DNA of 64,000 bases from an uncultured Alistipes sp. (GTDB lineage Bacteria; Bacteroidota; Bacteroidia; Bacteroidales; Rikenellaceae), in assembly GCA_947367255.1 (NCBI GenBank), contig CANBCZ010000001.1, positions 83,911 to 147,910 on the forward strand. Direction: 5' to 3'. A program made the translations under genes and the position numbers. Below, one piece after another: positions 49,849-60,000 of the stretch (positions within the stretch are counted from its first letter, which is position 1; every line of letters begins with the position of its first letter). Under the pieces are notes generated by a model that worked only from the letters and a program-made list of their open reading frames with translations, was not told the DNA's origin and did no database searches.

Positions 49849-50753
49849 CAGAAATATCCCTCCCTCTTTTTCTGTTCCATACTCGCCTCGCGGTCGAAAT
49901 CTATCACTCGCGTTGTGCGCTCCGAGCGTGTCGCAAGAATCATCTCCTCGACAATACCCTCTATCGTGTCGGCATTACTCTCAATTGCTCCTGTAAGGGG
50001 ATAGCAGCCGAGTGTTCGGAAACGAACCTTTCGCCTCTCAGCCCTCTCACGCAAATGCTTTGGCATACGCATATCGTCTACAAGTATCAGATTGCCGTCA
50101 ATATCGACCACACTCCTCTCTGCTGCAAAGTAGAGTGGCACTACGGGGATATTCTCGTGCCGAATGTACTGCCAAATATCTATCTCTGTCCAGTTGCTCA
50201 GCGGGAATACGCGAATACTCTCGCCCTTGCGTATGCGGGTGTTGTATATGTTCCATAACTCGGGTCGCTGACTCTTCGGCTCCCACTGCTGCTGGGTGTT
50301 GCGAAACGAGAATATGCGCTCCTTGGCTCTGCTCTTCTCCTCATCACGCCGCGCACCACCAAAGGCGGCATCAAATCCGTACCTCTTCAGCGCGTCGAGC
50401 AGTGCGCGTGTCTTCATCAGCTCTGTGTGCACCTTGCTGCCGTGGGTAAAAGGTCCTACACCCTGCTCGTATGCGGTTCTGTTGTACTCTACAATCAGCT
50501 CCCAGTCGTTCTCGCGGGCAAACCGGTCACGAAAGGCTATCATCTCGCTGAACTTCCACTTCGAGTCTATGTGCATCAGCGGAAACGGTACCCGCCCGGG
50601 GTAGAATGCCTTTTTTGCAAGATGTGCCATTACTGAGGAGTCCTTGCCTATGGAGTAGAGCATTACGGGCGATGAGAACTCCGCCGCCACCTCGCGGATA
50701 ATCTCTATAGACTCTGCCTCTAATGCCCTCAGGTGGCTCAAATTATAGTCCAT
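49848..50753 (-). CDS. cysD: Sulfate adenylyltransferase small subunit
   Basis: The 301-residue PP-loop ATPase has SIGKDSSVM (34-42), [15 protein letters not shown] sequence (residues about 108-116, here [10 protein letters not shown]), [17 protein letters not shown], and the C-terminal [23 protein letters not shown] segment. It transfers AMP from ATP to sulfate together with CysN. The start codon lies inside the 3' end of cysC (11-bp overlap). Confidence 0.95.
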   Translation of the reverse strand: MDYNLSHLRALEAESIEIIREVAAEFSSPVMLYSIGKDSSVMAHLAKKAFYPGRVPFPLMHIDSKWKFSEMIAFRDRFARENDWELIVEYNRTAYEQGVGPFTHGSKVHTELMKTRALLDALKRYGFDAAFGGARRDEEKSRAKERIFSFRNTQQQWEPKSQRPELWNIYNTRIRKGESIRVFPLSNWTEIDIWQYIRHENIPVVPLYFAAERSVVDIDGNLILVDDMRMPKHLRERAERRKVRFRTLGCYPLTGAIESNADTIEGIVEEMILATRSERTTRVIDFDREASMEQKKREGYF

Positions 50754-51336
50754 ATATCTCTTTTATTGTTGAAAAAATTATCTCTGCACACTTTTTGGGG
50801 GATACACCCGTCGTATCTATCTCAACTTCAGGCTTTTGTGGCGCCTCAAATGGGGCAGATATTCCGGTAAAGTCACCAATCTCGCCACGCCTTGCACGCG
50901 CATATAACCCCTTTGAGTCGCGCCTCTCGCACTCTGTCAGCGGGGTAGATATGTATACCGTCACCATCCTCTGCCTGCCAATAATCCTTCGAGCCAACTC
51001 TCTGAGCTCCTCTGTCGGGGAGACGAGCGTGGCTATGACTATTATGGCGCAGTTGTTCATTAACCGACATATCTCGGCGGTGCGCCTGATATTCTCTGCT
51101 CTGTCAGTGGCAGAGAAGCCGAGGTCGGAGTTTATACCGTCGCGCAGATTATCGCCGTCAAGGACCGTCGAGAAGTAACCATTTGCCGTCAGCAGCCGCT
51201 CTAATGCTGCCGCAATAACGCTCTTTCCTGCACCAGATAACCCTGTAAACCAGAGTGTTATCCCCTGCTGATATAACTGTCGCTCCTTCTGCTCGCGACT
51301 CTCGAACCGACTGAAATTTGGATAGATATTTTCCAT
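50743..51336 (-). CDS. cysC: Adenylylsulfate kinase
   Basis: The ATG at 51336 shares one base with the upstream stop codon (TAATG); the longer frame with a TTG start at 51348 is less likely. The 197-residue enzyme phosphorylates APS to PAPS. It has the P-loop GLSGAGKS (32-39), [17 protein letters not shown] and the C-terminal kinase segments. Its presence as a stand-alone gene makes PAPS the end product of the operon. Confidence 0.95.
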   Translation of the reverse strand: MENIYPNFSRFESREQKERQLYQQGITLWFTGLSGAGKSVIAAALERLLTANGYFSTVLDGDNLRDGINSDLGFSATDRAENIRRTAEICRLMNNCAIIVIATLVSPTEELRELARRIIGRQRMVTVYISTPLTECERRDSKGLYARARRGEIGDFTGISAPFEAPQKPEVEIDTTGVSPKKCAEIIFSTIKEIYGL

Positions 51337-52832
51337 TAGAACTCCCAAAAAATAGGTATAAAAATCATCGAAACTGTAAATGCAATCACGCTGAGCGGTA
51401 ACCCTGCGCGGACAAAATCCCTAAATCTGTAGCCGCCCAGACCCTGCACAATGGTATTTGTCTGGTAACCTATGGGCGAGCAGAAACTCGCCGAGGCGGC
51501 AATGGCTATCGCGACTAATAGCGGTGTAGGACTTACGCCGAGCTGCGTGGCTGCACTGAGTGCTATGGGAAAGGAGAATGCCGCTGCAGCGTTGTTTGTT
51601 ATAATCTCCGTAATGATGTTTGTGATGATGTATATCAGTGCCAGCACAAATCGTGGCGAGAGTGTGTTGCATAGCGTAATTACCCCCGCCGCAATGGCAT
51701 CTGCAAGCCCCGAGAGTATCATCGCTCGCGAAATGGCAAATGCCGAGGCTATTGTCACAAGTATATCCCACGAGATAAACTTTGTGTACCTCTTTGCCGG
51801 AAAAATCCCCGTAAATGCCATTATCACTGCCACTATTGCCGCCCAGAAGAGCATATCTGTACCACCTCTTCGACCGACACTTGCCCCGATAACCATCGCT
51901 ACAAGCAGTAGCAACGAGAGCAGCTGCCTCCACCGTGCTACCGTATGGCTGTGCTCTGTTCCGTTTGTCATAATCAGAAATATGCTCGAACTGCCCCAAG
52001 TATCGACAAAGTGGCGCTCTGCCGAGAGTAGCAACTTGTCATTCTCTTTGTAGCAGTAGCTCTCCATATCATCCACAACCTCACCGTCACGCCAAGCGGA
52101 GATAATATGTGCTCCATAGTGCTTGTAGAAGTCAAACTGCTCTGTTGTGCACTGTATGCCGGGAAATCGCGAGGCGAGAATTACCTCCACAATGTGACGA
52201 TTGCTGCTTTTGGGTGTTGGCGCATCATCAGGCAGCAACCGATTTATAAAGAGCACCATATATATTGTACCCGCTAACGCAATTATCGCCCCGACCTTTC
52301 CTAACTCAAACATCGAAAAGCCCGACAGCCCCGCATCAATCATCAGTCCGTGTACCACAAGATTTGTCGAGGTGCCTATCAGCGTGCACATACCTCCCAA
52401 AATAGCGGCGTATGAGAGTGGAATGAGGAACTTCTTTACAGATACCCCGACCTGTCGGCACCACGCCTTTATGTGGGGGATGAATATTACCACTATCGGG
52501 GTGTTGTTCACAAAGGCAGATATGGCTGCCACTGCGGGCAGAATGGCGGCGTAGCTACGAGATATTGAGTCGCTACGGCTCGGAAACAGCCCTCTCATTA
52601 TCGGTTTTAGACACTCGCTTGCGCGAATACCCTCGCTGACAAGAAAGAGCAACGCTACGGTTATCATACCCCTGTTAGAGAAGCCTGCAAGGGCATCTGA
52701 TACAGATATAACTCCGGTGCCGAGCAGTACCACAACTACCGAGAAGAGTACCAACCCGGGTCGCAGATACTCCTTTACGAGCAGATAGACCATAACAGCA
52801 ATGGCGACTATAACTATCAGACAATCTCTCAC
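51336..52832 (-). CDS. SLC13/DASS-type sulfate permease
   Basis: I take the GTG at 52832 as start (VRDCLIVIVAIAVMVYLLVK); an ATG at 52793 and an upstream TTG at 52877 are alternatives, so the start is uncertain. About 498 residues with some 11 membrane segments and the SLC13 hairpin motifs SAFVNNTPIVVIFIP and IITNNAAAAFSFPIAL. A single TrkA-C-like domain lies in the middle (about 210-280). As first gene of the sulfation operon it most likely imports sulfate. Confidence 0.82.
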   Translation of the reverse strand: MRDCLIVIVAIAVMVYLLVKEYLRPGLVLFSVVVVLLGTGVISVSDALAGFSNRGMITVALLFLVSEGIRASECLKPIMRGLFPSRSDSISRSYAAILPAVAAISAFVNNTPIVVIFIPHIKAWCRQVGVSVKKFLIPLSYAAILGGMCTLIGTSTNLVVHGLMIDAGLSGFSMFELGKVGAIIALAGTIYMVLFINRLLPDDAPTPKSSNRHIVEVILASRFPGIQCTTEQFDFYKHYGAHIISAWRDGEVVDDMESYCYKENDKLLLSAERHFVDTWGSSSIFLIMTNGTEHSHTVARWRQLLSLLLLVAMVIGASVGRRGGTDMLFWAAIVAVIMAFTGIFPAKRYTKFISWDILVTIASAFAISRAMILSGLADAIAAGVITLCNTLSPRFVLALIYIITNIITEIITNNAAAAFSFPIALSAATQLGVSPTPLLVAIAIAASASFCSPIGYQTNTIVQGLGGYRFRDFVRAGLPLSVIAFTVSMIFIPIFWEF

Positions 52833-52915
52833 TTTGCACAGAGTTTTATGGCTGCTACACTCGAAAAAATTGTGCAAAATTGCTCACTGACGCTACTTCG
52901 GAGCAGAAAAAGGAC

Positions 52916-52923
52916 TATCTTTG
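52916..52923 (+). promoter_or_regulatory. -7 box 4 nt before an ATG
   Basis: TATCTTTG ends 4 nt before the ATG at 52928, implying a leaderless transcript. The divergent SLC13 gene has no clear TAnnTTTG box. Confidence 0.6.
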
Positions 52924-52927
52924 TTAT

Positions 52928-53449
52928 ATGAATCGGCGTTACTACTATCAGCTGGCAATTGTTCTGTTCGCCATTGCACTCTACCTCTACTTCTGGTTGG
53001 GGTGGATTGCTGTTGCCGTATATGTCGTGGCGGTAGTGCTGCTTGTCGTGTTGCTCTTCAGACTCAAGCGCAGGGATGAGCAGTATAGCGAGATAGAGCC
53101 GCTTACGACTGATAAGGTGCTCGCCAAGGACTACGACGCACTCAATTTGGAGCGCCGCCGAGCACAGGTAGAGCGAGTAATCTCTTTTGCGGAGGCGATT
53201 AGTAGGAGTGAGCTGGGGATGGAGCGTTTGGCAAAACGCTTTGATGATTGGTATTTGGAGTATGCCCATAGCAAGAAGATCTACCATATAGACCTCTATG
53301 ACTTTATCCTTGAGCAGTGCAAGGAGCGACTAAAGAGTGCCAAGGCGGACTATCTGAAGGGCGAACTGAGGCTCTCGATAGATATTGTTCGACAGCTTAT
53401 GCGAGGCAGAACTGTCGAGCAGATTATTGACTCAATAGACAAAAAATAA
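52928..53449 (+). CDS. Membrane-anchored protein of unknown function
   Basis: The ATG at 52928 is preferred; the longer frame from 52880 crosses the promoter. The 173-residue protein has two close membrane segments (about 7-25 and 27-44) and a helical cytoplasmic domain with many charges (LERRRAQVERVISFAEAISRS, KERLKSAKADYLKGELRLSIDIVRQLM). I do not recognise a family. The stop codon lies inside a strong bidirectional terminator. Confidence 0.65.
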   Translation: MNRRYYYQLAIVLFAIALYLYFWLGWIAVAVYVVAVVLLVVLLFRLKRRDEQYSEIEPLTTDKVLAKDYDALNLERRRAQVERVISFAEAISRSELGMERLAKRFDDWYLEYAHSKKIYHIDLYDFILEQCKERLKSAKADYLKGELRLSIDIVRQLMRGRTVEQIIDSIDKK

Positions 53450-53479
53450 GTGTGTCCCGAAGGAACACACTTATTTTTT
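53441..53479. terminator. Bidirectional terminator between convergent genes
   Basis: AAAAAATAAGTGTGT pairs with ACACACTTATTTTTT around a CCCGAAGGA loop. It has A and T runs on both sides and overlaps the stop codon at 53447-53449. Confidence 0.9.
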
Positions 53480-53494
53480 ATTTATGACGAATTT

Positions 53495-55240
53495 CTACCT
53501 GAAACCATCATAAGATGTGGTAAAACCATTCTCCTGATATACATTCTGCTCACCACTTACCTCTACGGTATGAGTTGCGCGAACGGTCCAGTTCTTCTCC
53601 TGTGCAGGATTGCCACAAGGGGCCTTTATGAACCAATAGTGTTTCATGCCCTTGTTCCAAGTGGTTGTATTCTTGCCCAACTCGTTGAAGAAGAATGCTG
53701 TAGAGCACATATCGGCGAGATTATAGTTTACTCGCTGCATTCTGTGCGCTACGCCATCAACAACAAGGTCTACCTCCCAGTTACGGTTGTCGTCGTTCCA
53801 GATAGTTGCAATAAAGCAATCCTTCAGATCACTTCGACCGTTGGTCTTGATATTGTTACTACCGCCTGTACCACCGCCTGTCCAAGTGTATGGATACCTG
53901 CTGCCGTAGCTGTCATTTCCGTTGTATACTCGGAGCTGATATGTCTCTGGTTTGTTTACAGCCTTTGCAACCCAGTTGTGGAGAGTTGCGCCCTTAACCT
54001 CATATATACTGTATCCGTTTGGAGAACCCTCGACACCAATCTGCGAACACCACCAGCCACCACAAGCCGCACCGTGTACGTGCTCGAAGATAGGCTTGCC
54101 ATTGAGTGTGGTATAAGATGTGTGGTGGAAGTTTTCAGGATAGTGGGTGTGTCCGATAAAGATATGCGCCTCCTTGAACTGAGTAAGAAGCTCCAATACC
54201 TCTCTGTGACCCTTATCCTTGTCTACATTTGCACCACCGCCGTTGCTACCACCGCGGAATGGAATGTGTCCGGAGAGGATAACCATCTTATCCTCCTTGT
54301 TGTCTACTGCTGCCAGATCCTTCTCAAGCCAATTAATCTGCTTGTCGGTGTAACCGCCGTTGTAGTTCCATGTCTTGCTGTCGCCAAAACCATCAACAGA
54401 GGTGCACTGGATGTTGTCCATAACAACAAAGTGAACCTTACCGCGGTTGAATGAGTAGTCAGTAGGACCGAAGTGCTCCACAAAGAGCTCTACAGCCTCA
54501 TCGTCATTCTGAACCTCGGCGTTGTGGTCGTGGTTACCGATACAGTTAAAGATAGGAATACTATTGCCGTTGCTGAGCTTGATGCTTGAGCAGAGTTTTG
54601 CCATTGTAGGCCAGAGGACGTTGTTGTCAAATGTCACATCGCCCAAAGTTATGGCGTATGCATTGTGATAACGGTTACCCTGACTCTGTGCGTTGTTTAT
54701 AGTTGAGCTGATATCGACAAGTGTCTCGTCGCGGAAACGATTTGCCTCCTTCTCAACCTCGCACTGAGGGTCGCCAATGGCAATAATGGTAAACTCCTCC
54801 TCTACAGCGGGCAGCGGAGTGAGTACCCAGTCTGTGCGGTTCTGCTTGCCGATGGCAAGTCTGTTGGTAGAGTAGAATACCGGACGACCACACTCTGGAT
54901 CTACCGGAACCTCATACTCTGCCGGCACTGAGAACCATACATACTTGGCAAAACGGCTTGACGGAATCTGGTATACACCATTCTTGTCAGTACGAACAAC
55001 GGTTGCGCCGTTTGTTACAGCCACACCCTCGATTCCTTCGCCTGTCACAGCGTCGGTGATAAGTCCAAAAACATTGTTCTTTGACGAGATGGTAGTACCG
55101 TTAATCTCGGTAACCAGAGGCTCCTCAGAGCCTCCGTTACCTTGATTACCGTTATTTGGATCCTCTGTATTAGGATTAGAACAAGCAACCCCGCAGAGCA
55201 GGGTTGCTGTTAAAAGATAAAACTTTAGTTTACCTAACAT
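53495..55240 (-). CDS. Calcineurin-like phosphoesterase lipoprotein
   Basis: The 581-residue lipoprotein has Cys20 as lipid anchor and an Asn/Gly-rich linker. A Bacteroidetes N-terminal carboxypeptidase-like domain (about 55-140, NVFGLITDAVTGEGIEGVAVTNG) is followed by the calcineurin-type phosphoesterase core with IAIGDPQCE, TLGDVTFDN, CIGNHDHN, VILSGHIPF and IFIGHTHYPE. A C-terminal domain of about 180 residues completes it. This is the metallophosphoesterase family with N and C extensions. It lies 19 nt downstream of susD, so it is the third gene of the phase-variable operon; the substrate is unknown. Confidence 0.88.
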   Translation of the reverse strand: MLGKLKFYLLTATLLCGVACSNPNTEDPNNGNQGNGGSEEPLVTEINGTTISSKNNVFGLITDAVTGEGIEGVAVTNGATVVRTDKNGVYQIPSSRFAKYVWFSVPAEYEVPVDPECGRPVFYSTNRLAIGKQNRTDWVLTPLPAVEEEFTIIAIGDPQCEVEKEANRFRDETLVDISSTINNAQSQGNRYHNAYAITLGDVTFDNNVLWPTMAKLCSSIKLSNGNSIPIFNCIGNHDHNAEVQNDDEAVELFVEHFGPTDYSFNRGKVHFVVMDNIQCTSVDGFGDSKTWNYNGGYTDKQINWLEKDLAAVDNKEDKMVILSGHIPFRGGSNGGGANVDKDKGHREVLELLTQFKEAHIFIGHTHYPENFHHTSYTTLNGKPIFEHVHGAACGGWWCSQIGVEGSPNGYSIYEVKGATLHNWVAKAVNKPETYQLRVYNGNDSYGSRYPYTWTGGGTGGSNNIKTNGRSDLKDCFIATIWNDDNRNWEVDLVVDGVAHRMQRVNYNLADMCSTAFFFNELGKNTTTWNKGMKHYWFIKAPCGNPAQEKNWTVRATHTVEVSGEQNVYQENGFTTSYDGFR

Positions 55241-55259
55241 CGTATTTTATTGAATGTTA

Positions 55260-57050
55260 TTACCAACCGTAGTTCTGAACAAGGTTCTTATTTACGTTCA
55301 TAGCTGTCTGCGGAATTGGATGAACGTACATCTTGTCGTTCCACTCGAGCTTGTAGTTGTAGATAAGGAAACCGTGGTCACCCTCAGAGAATGAGTGGTT
55401 CTGGTCAGTAGTTGCACCACTTACGTTGTAACCCAAACCAGCCTCAGGCTTAGTATTGGTGAAGGTATACTTACCACCGTTGTACTCCATACCGCCAACA
55501 AGATCCTTAGGTACCCAGATACCCTGCCAGCCCTGGTTGTTGGTCTGACGATCTACGATAAGCTTACCGAGCTTCCAACGATAGAGGTCATCGTCACGAA
55601 GACCCTCTGCGAGCAGCTCTACAGTACGCTCACGACGGATCTCGGTAAGAACGTTAGTCAGGTTACCATAGTAAGCCTTCAACCAACCGCAATCCCAAGA
55701 ACCATCAGGATAGATGTTAGCAACACCTGCACGTGCACGGAGAAGACCGATAGTTGCATCCCAGTCCTCCTTAGAGAGGTTACCGTTGTTAAGCTCAGCC
55801 TTAGCCTCAGCATAGTTCAACAGAACCTCACCGTAGCGAAGAATTGGATAGTCGTTATCGTTCTTAGCCTTAGAGTAGTTCTCCTCACGCTCCTGTGAGA
55901 ACTTAACGTTCTGATAGAAGTTGTAGGTGTAAGTAGTGTTAGTCTGCTTAAGGAGAGTCTCGCCGTTAGTCTTGGTGTACTCATAACCTGGGTGGTGTAC
56001 ACAAGCTGTCAGACGCTTGTCACGACCATTGAACTCCTCGGTGATAGCAACCTTACCCTCGTGGGTGATAGGAGTACCATCAAGGTTGAGGTAGTGGTTG
56101 ATCATCAGCTTGGTAGGAGATACCTGCTGGTCATAAGTAGAAGAGTTTACAACCCAAGTAAGCTCGTGGAAACGGCTGAGCTCGCCACCATCATAGTCGC
56201 TCCACCAGATAACCTCTGGAGAAGAGGCAATGTTGGTGTTGTGGAACAGATCGTAGTAGTCAGAGTGGAGTGAGAACTTGCCGCTCTTCATAAGCTCCTC
56301 AGATGCATTAACACACTCAGTGAGGAAGTCGTTTGCAGTCTCGTACTGATTGTTCCAAGCTACGTTTGTAGATGGGTTTACACTGTGATACTTACGGAAA
56401 GTACCCTCGTAAAGACATACGCGAGACTTGAATGCAAGAGCAACCCACTTGTTGATTACGCCGTTGAACTTAGTGTCACCTGAAAGGTTAGCGCAAGCGA
56501 AGTTGAGGTCCTCGAGAACCATGTGCATTACATACTCACGATCGTCCTGAGTCTTGTAGAGAACCTCGTCCTCAACGTCGAGAGCGTGGTCAATCCAAGG
56601 TACATTACCGAAAGTCTGAACCTTTGCATAGAAGAAGTAAGCACGCCACAGACGGGCAACACCCTGATAGTGGTTGTAGATCTCTGCAGAAACATTGCCC
56701 TTAGAGCGCTCTGTACCTGCGAGGAAGATGTTTGCACGACGAACGTTACGCCAGCTACCTACCTCCCAACCGGTCTGCTTGTCAGCATTCCAGATACCCG
56801 GACGATAGTAGTCAGAAGAGGTCTTTGAGCAGTAGAGGTCAGACCAGCTGTCGCTATAACCAAGACCATCTGCAGTTGGCAGGTACGACTGGATCATACC
56901 GTTTGCGAAGAGCTCAAGCTCGAGCTCATTCTTGAAATATGTATCAGCACCCATCTTGTCAATAGGCTCCACTGTAAGGAAGCCCTCGCAAGATACGCCT
57001 GTCAAGGCGATAGCTGCTACAGCAAATAAATTTAATATTCTCTTTTTCAT
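55260..57050 (-). CDS. SusD/RagB-type surface nutrient-binding lipoprotein
   Basis: The 596-residue lipoprotein has Cys21 after a signal peptide (VSCEGFLTVEPIDKMGADTYFKNELELELFANG region). The tetratricopeptide-rich SusD fold shows YHQGVARLWRAYFFYAKVQTFGNVPWIDHAL-like sequence (residues about 128-158), LRYGEVLLNYAEAKAELNNG and ENG/ERTVELLAEGLRDDDLYRWK. It forms the lid of the SusC channel. The ligand class is not apparent, since no glycoside hydrolase is present; a phosphoesterase is. Confidence 0.93.
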   Translation of the reverse strand: MKKRILNLFAVAAIALTGVSCEGFLTVEPIDKMGADTYFKNELELELFANGMIQSYLPTADGLGYSDSWSDLYCSKTSSDYYRPGIWNADKQTGWEVGSWRNVRRANIFLAGTERSKGNVSAEIYNHYQGVARLWRAYFFYAKVQTFGNVPWIDHALDVEDEVLYKTQDDREYVMHMVLEDLNFACANLSGDTKFNGVINKWVALAFKSRVCLYEGTFRKYHSVNPSTNVAWNNQYETANDFLTECVNASEELMKSGKFSLHSDYYDLFHNTNIASSPEVIWWSDYDGGELSRFHELTWVVNSSTYDQQVSPTKLMINHYLNLDGTPITHEGKVAITEEFNGRDKRLTACVHHPGYEYTKTNGETLLKQTNTTYTYNFYQNVKFSQEREENYSKAKNDNDYPILRYGEVLLNYAEAKAELNNGNLSKEDWDATIGLLRARAGVANIYPDGSWDCGWLKAYYGNLTNVLTEIRRERTVELLAEGLRDDDLYRWKLGKLIVDRQTNNQGWQGIWVPKDLVGGMEYNGGKYTFTNTKPEAGLGYNVSGATTDQNHSFSEGDHGFLIYNYKLEWNDKMYVHPIPQTAMNVNKNLVQNYGW

Positions 57051-57063
57051 ACCTATATATACA

Positions 57064-60000
57064 TTAGAATGTGATATTCAAACCGAAAGTGAAGGTCTTG
57101 AACATAGGGTAAGAATAACCCTGACCTGAACCACCCAGACCAGTTGCACCGCTGTCGTTAAAGTCGGTATCACCAGCACCGATTACCTCAGGGTCAAACA
57201 GCTGAGTGTGCTTGAAGAGAGGAGAGAATGTGAATGGATTCTCTGCAGTGAAGTAAACCTTCAGCTTCTCGATGTGCCACTTCTTAGTAAGAGCTGTTGG
57301 GAAGGTGTAGTCGAGAGTAATGTTCTTAACACGGAGGTAAGCTGCATTCTGGAGGTAGTAGTCGTTCTCGTATGCGAGAGGACCTACGTTACGGTTAGCA
57401 GCGTATGCTACAGGACGAGTCCAGTATGCACCTGGGTTAGTTACAGTCCAGTTCTCAGTTGAGTAATCAACGATTACACGGTCTGTAGTGTGAACCTTAG
57501 GCAGGTAGTCGTATGGACGGTTGTACATACCCCAGAAGAAACCTGACTCCTGATCAGGATACCAGTCACGCTTCATAACACCCTGGAGGAAGATGCTCAG
57601 ACCGATACCGTTCCAGTTACCAGAGAGGTTGAGACCGTAGTGGAGACGAGCGCGCTCGTTACCGATGATAGCAAGGTCACCGTGATCATCGAGAGTACCC
57701 TTACCGGTGTTGATCTGACCGTCACCGTTGAGGTCGAGGAACTTAAGGTCACCGGCAAATGCACGGAAGTTAGAACCGTTCTTGTGGAATGAGTCCTTAG
57801 ACCAGTTCAGAGCCTCCTCGTTAGAGAGGAAGTAACCGTCGGTCTTGAAGCCCCATACATCACCAAGCTCCATACCCTCGTAGAATGCATAGATATTACC
57901 AGACTCGTTAGAGAACTTGTCGATCCACATGCGGCTATCCCAGATAGAGAAGCGTACGCTGTAGTTGAAGTCCTTACCACCAGCCTTGAATGTATCACGC
58001 CAAGTCAGAGCTGCCTCCCAACCCTTAGTCTTGAGAACACCATAGTTGATCTGTGGAGAGTTCTCACCGAGGATTGCAGGGTACTCAGGACCTGTAGTAA
58101 TCATATCGGTAGTATATTTCCAGTAGATATCACCAGAGAATGAGAGTCGGTTGCGGAGGAAGTCCATATCCAAACCGATATCGTAAGTAGTAGAGGTCTC
58201 CCAAGTAAGTGATGGAGAAACCATACCGTTGGTAGTTACATAAGGAACCTTCTGACCGTTGATGATCTCAGAGGTCTTGTCTACTGACCAAAGGTCCATA
58301 AATGCGTAGTCGTCGATCATTGAGTTACCGAGTGAACCTACGTTAGCACGAACCTTGAAGTTGTCGAGCCACTCGTCAGACCAATCCATCCAAGGCTCGT
58401 CAGCAAGACGCCAACCAATCGAACCTGAAGGGAAGAAACCCCAACGCTGGTTAGTAGGGAAGCGTGACTCACCGTCGTAACGACCTGCGAACTCGAAGAT
58501 ATAACGACCGAGGAGTGAGTAGTTGATACGTGCGAATACACCAACAGAGTTGTGATCGTAACCGTCATCGTCTACAGAGTACTCCTGAGAGTCCATCAGC
58601 TCGAATGAAGGACGAGATGGGTCCATCAGACCGAGACGCTGGAGGTAGAGACGACGATACTTCTTAGACTCGAGGTTCCAACCTGCCATAACGTTCAGGT
58701 CGTGGTTCTTACCGAGCTTAGGAGTCCAAGTGAGGACTGCGTTAGCTGCGATATAGTCGGTGTTGTAACGCCAATCTGACTTGTAAGAAGAGTTGTTGTA
58801 GTTCTCAGCGCCACCAGGACCAGAGTAACCGGTCTGGATTGGAGATACGCGGAGCTGAGTGTTGCGATCTGCCTTGTAAGTGAAGTCGCCGACAACCTTC
58901 AGTACGTCCTTGATAGGCTCAACAGTCAGAGTAGTAGTGGTAGAAGCGAACATCTTAACATTCTCCTGGAAAGACTGGTCACCTGAGAATGCGCCGTACA
59001 TTACAGCAGCACCATAGAATGAGAGGGTACCGTCCTCGTTGTAAGGAGTGTAGATAGGCTGACCACGGTGCTCGAACTGACGGAGGATAGGCTGTGCACC
59101 ACCTGTTACCATTGGCTGGTGGTACTTCTGGTGGAAGATAGAGGTGTTGTTTGCCAATGTCAGCCACTTGAATACCTTAACCTCACCCTTAGCACGGAGG
59201 TTGTAAGCGTTATACTGCTCGTTGTTGAACTCGTAGATACCGTCCTGGTTGTAGTAACGACCTGAGAGTGAGTACTTAACGCGCTCAGAAGCACCTGATA
59301 CTGAGAGGTTGTGAACGTGGCTTACGTTCATATCCTTGTAGAACAGGTCGATCCAGTTGGTAGAACCGTAGTATGCGTAGTTACCAGCCTTAGTATAACC
59401 GTGCTCAACACCATAGAGAGCGTAGTTAGGATCGGTCTTACGGAGCTTCATCTCCTCACGGTAGTGACGCTCAACCTGGTTACCGTTCTCATCAACACCA
59501 TAAACAGTACCAAAGGTATCTGAACGGTTGTTCACGTTACCTGGAAGCTTACCAGTAGAGGTTGGGGTACGAGAGTCGTTCTGGAAGTACTCCTCGAAGT
59601 TTGTCAGCCAGATGTGACCATCAACCTCGAGGTGATCCTCCCACTTAGTGGTACGAGTGTTGAGAGATACAGAGCCATTATAATTAATGGTAACCTTGTC
59701 CTTAGCAGGAGTCTTAGTAGTAACGAGGATTACACCGTAACCACCTCGTGCACCGTATACAGACGCAGAAGCCGCATCCTTCAGTACAGCGATGTTCTCA
59801 ACGTCCTCAGGGTTTACAGAGTTAAGGTCACCCTCAACACCGTCGATGAGAACGAGTGCAGAACCACCCTGACCGAGTGAGATGGTCTTACCCTCACCAG
59901 AAGAGGCAGATTTACGCATAGACACTGACTGTGAACCACCACGGATGTAGATATCACCACCCTTTGTTGGCTTACCGTCTCGTGGCATAATGTTAAGACC

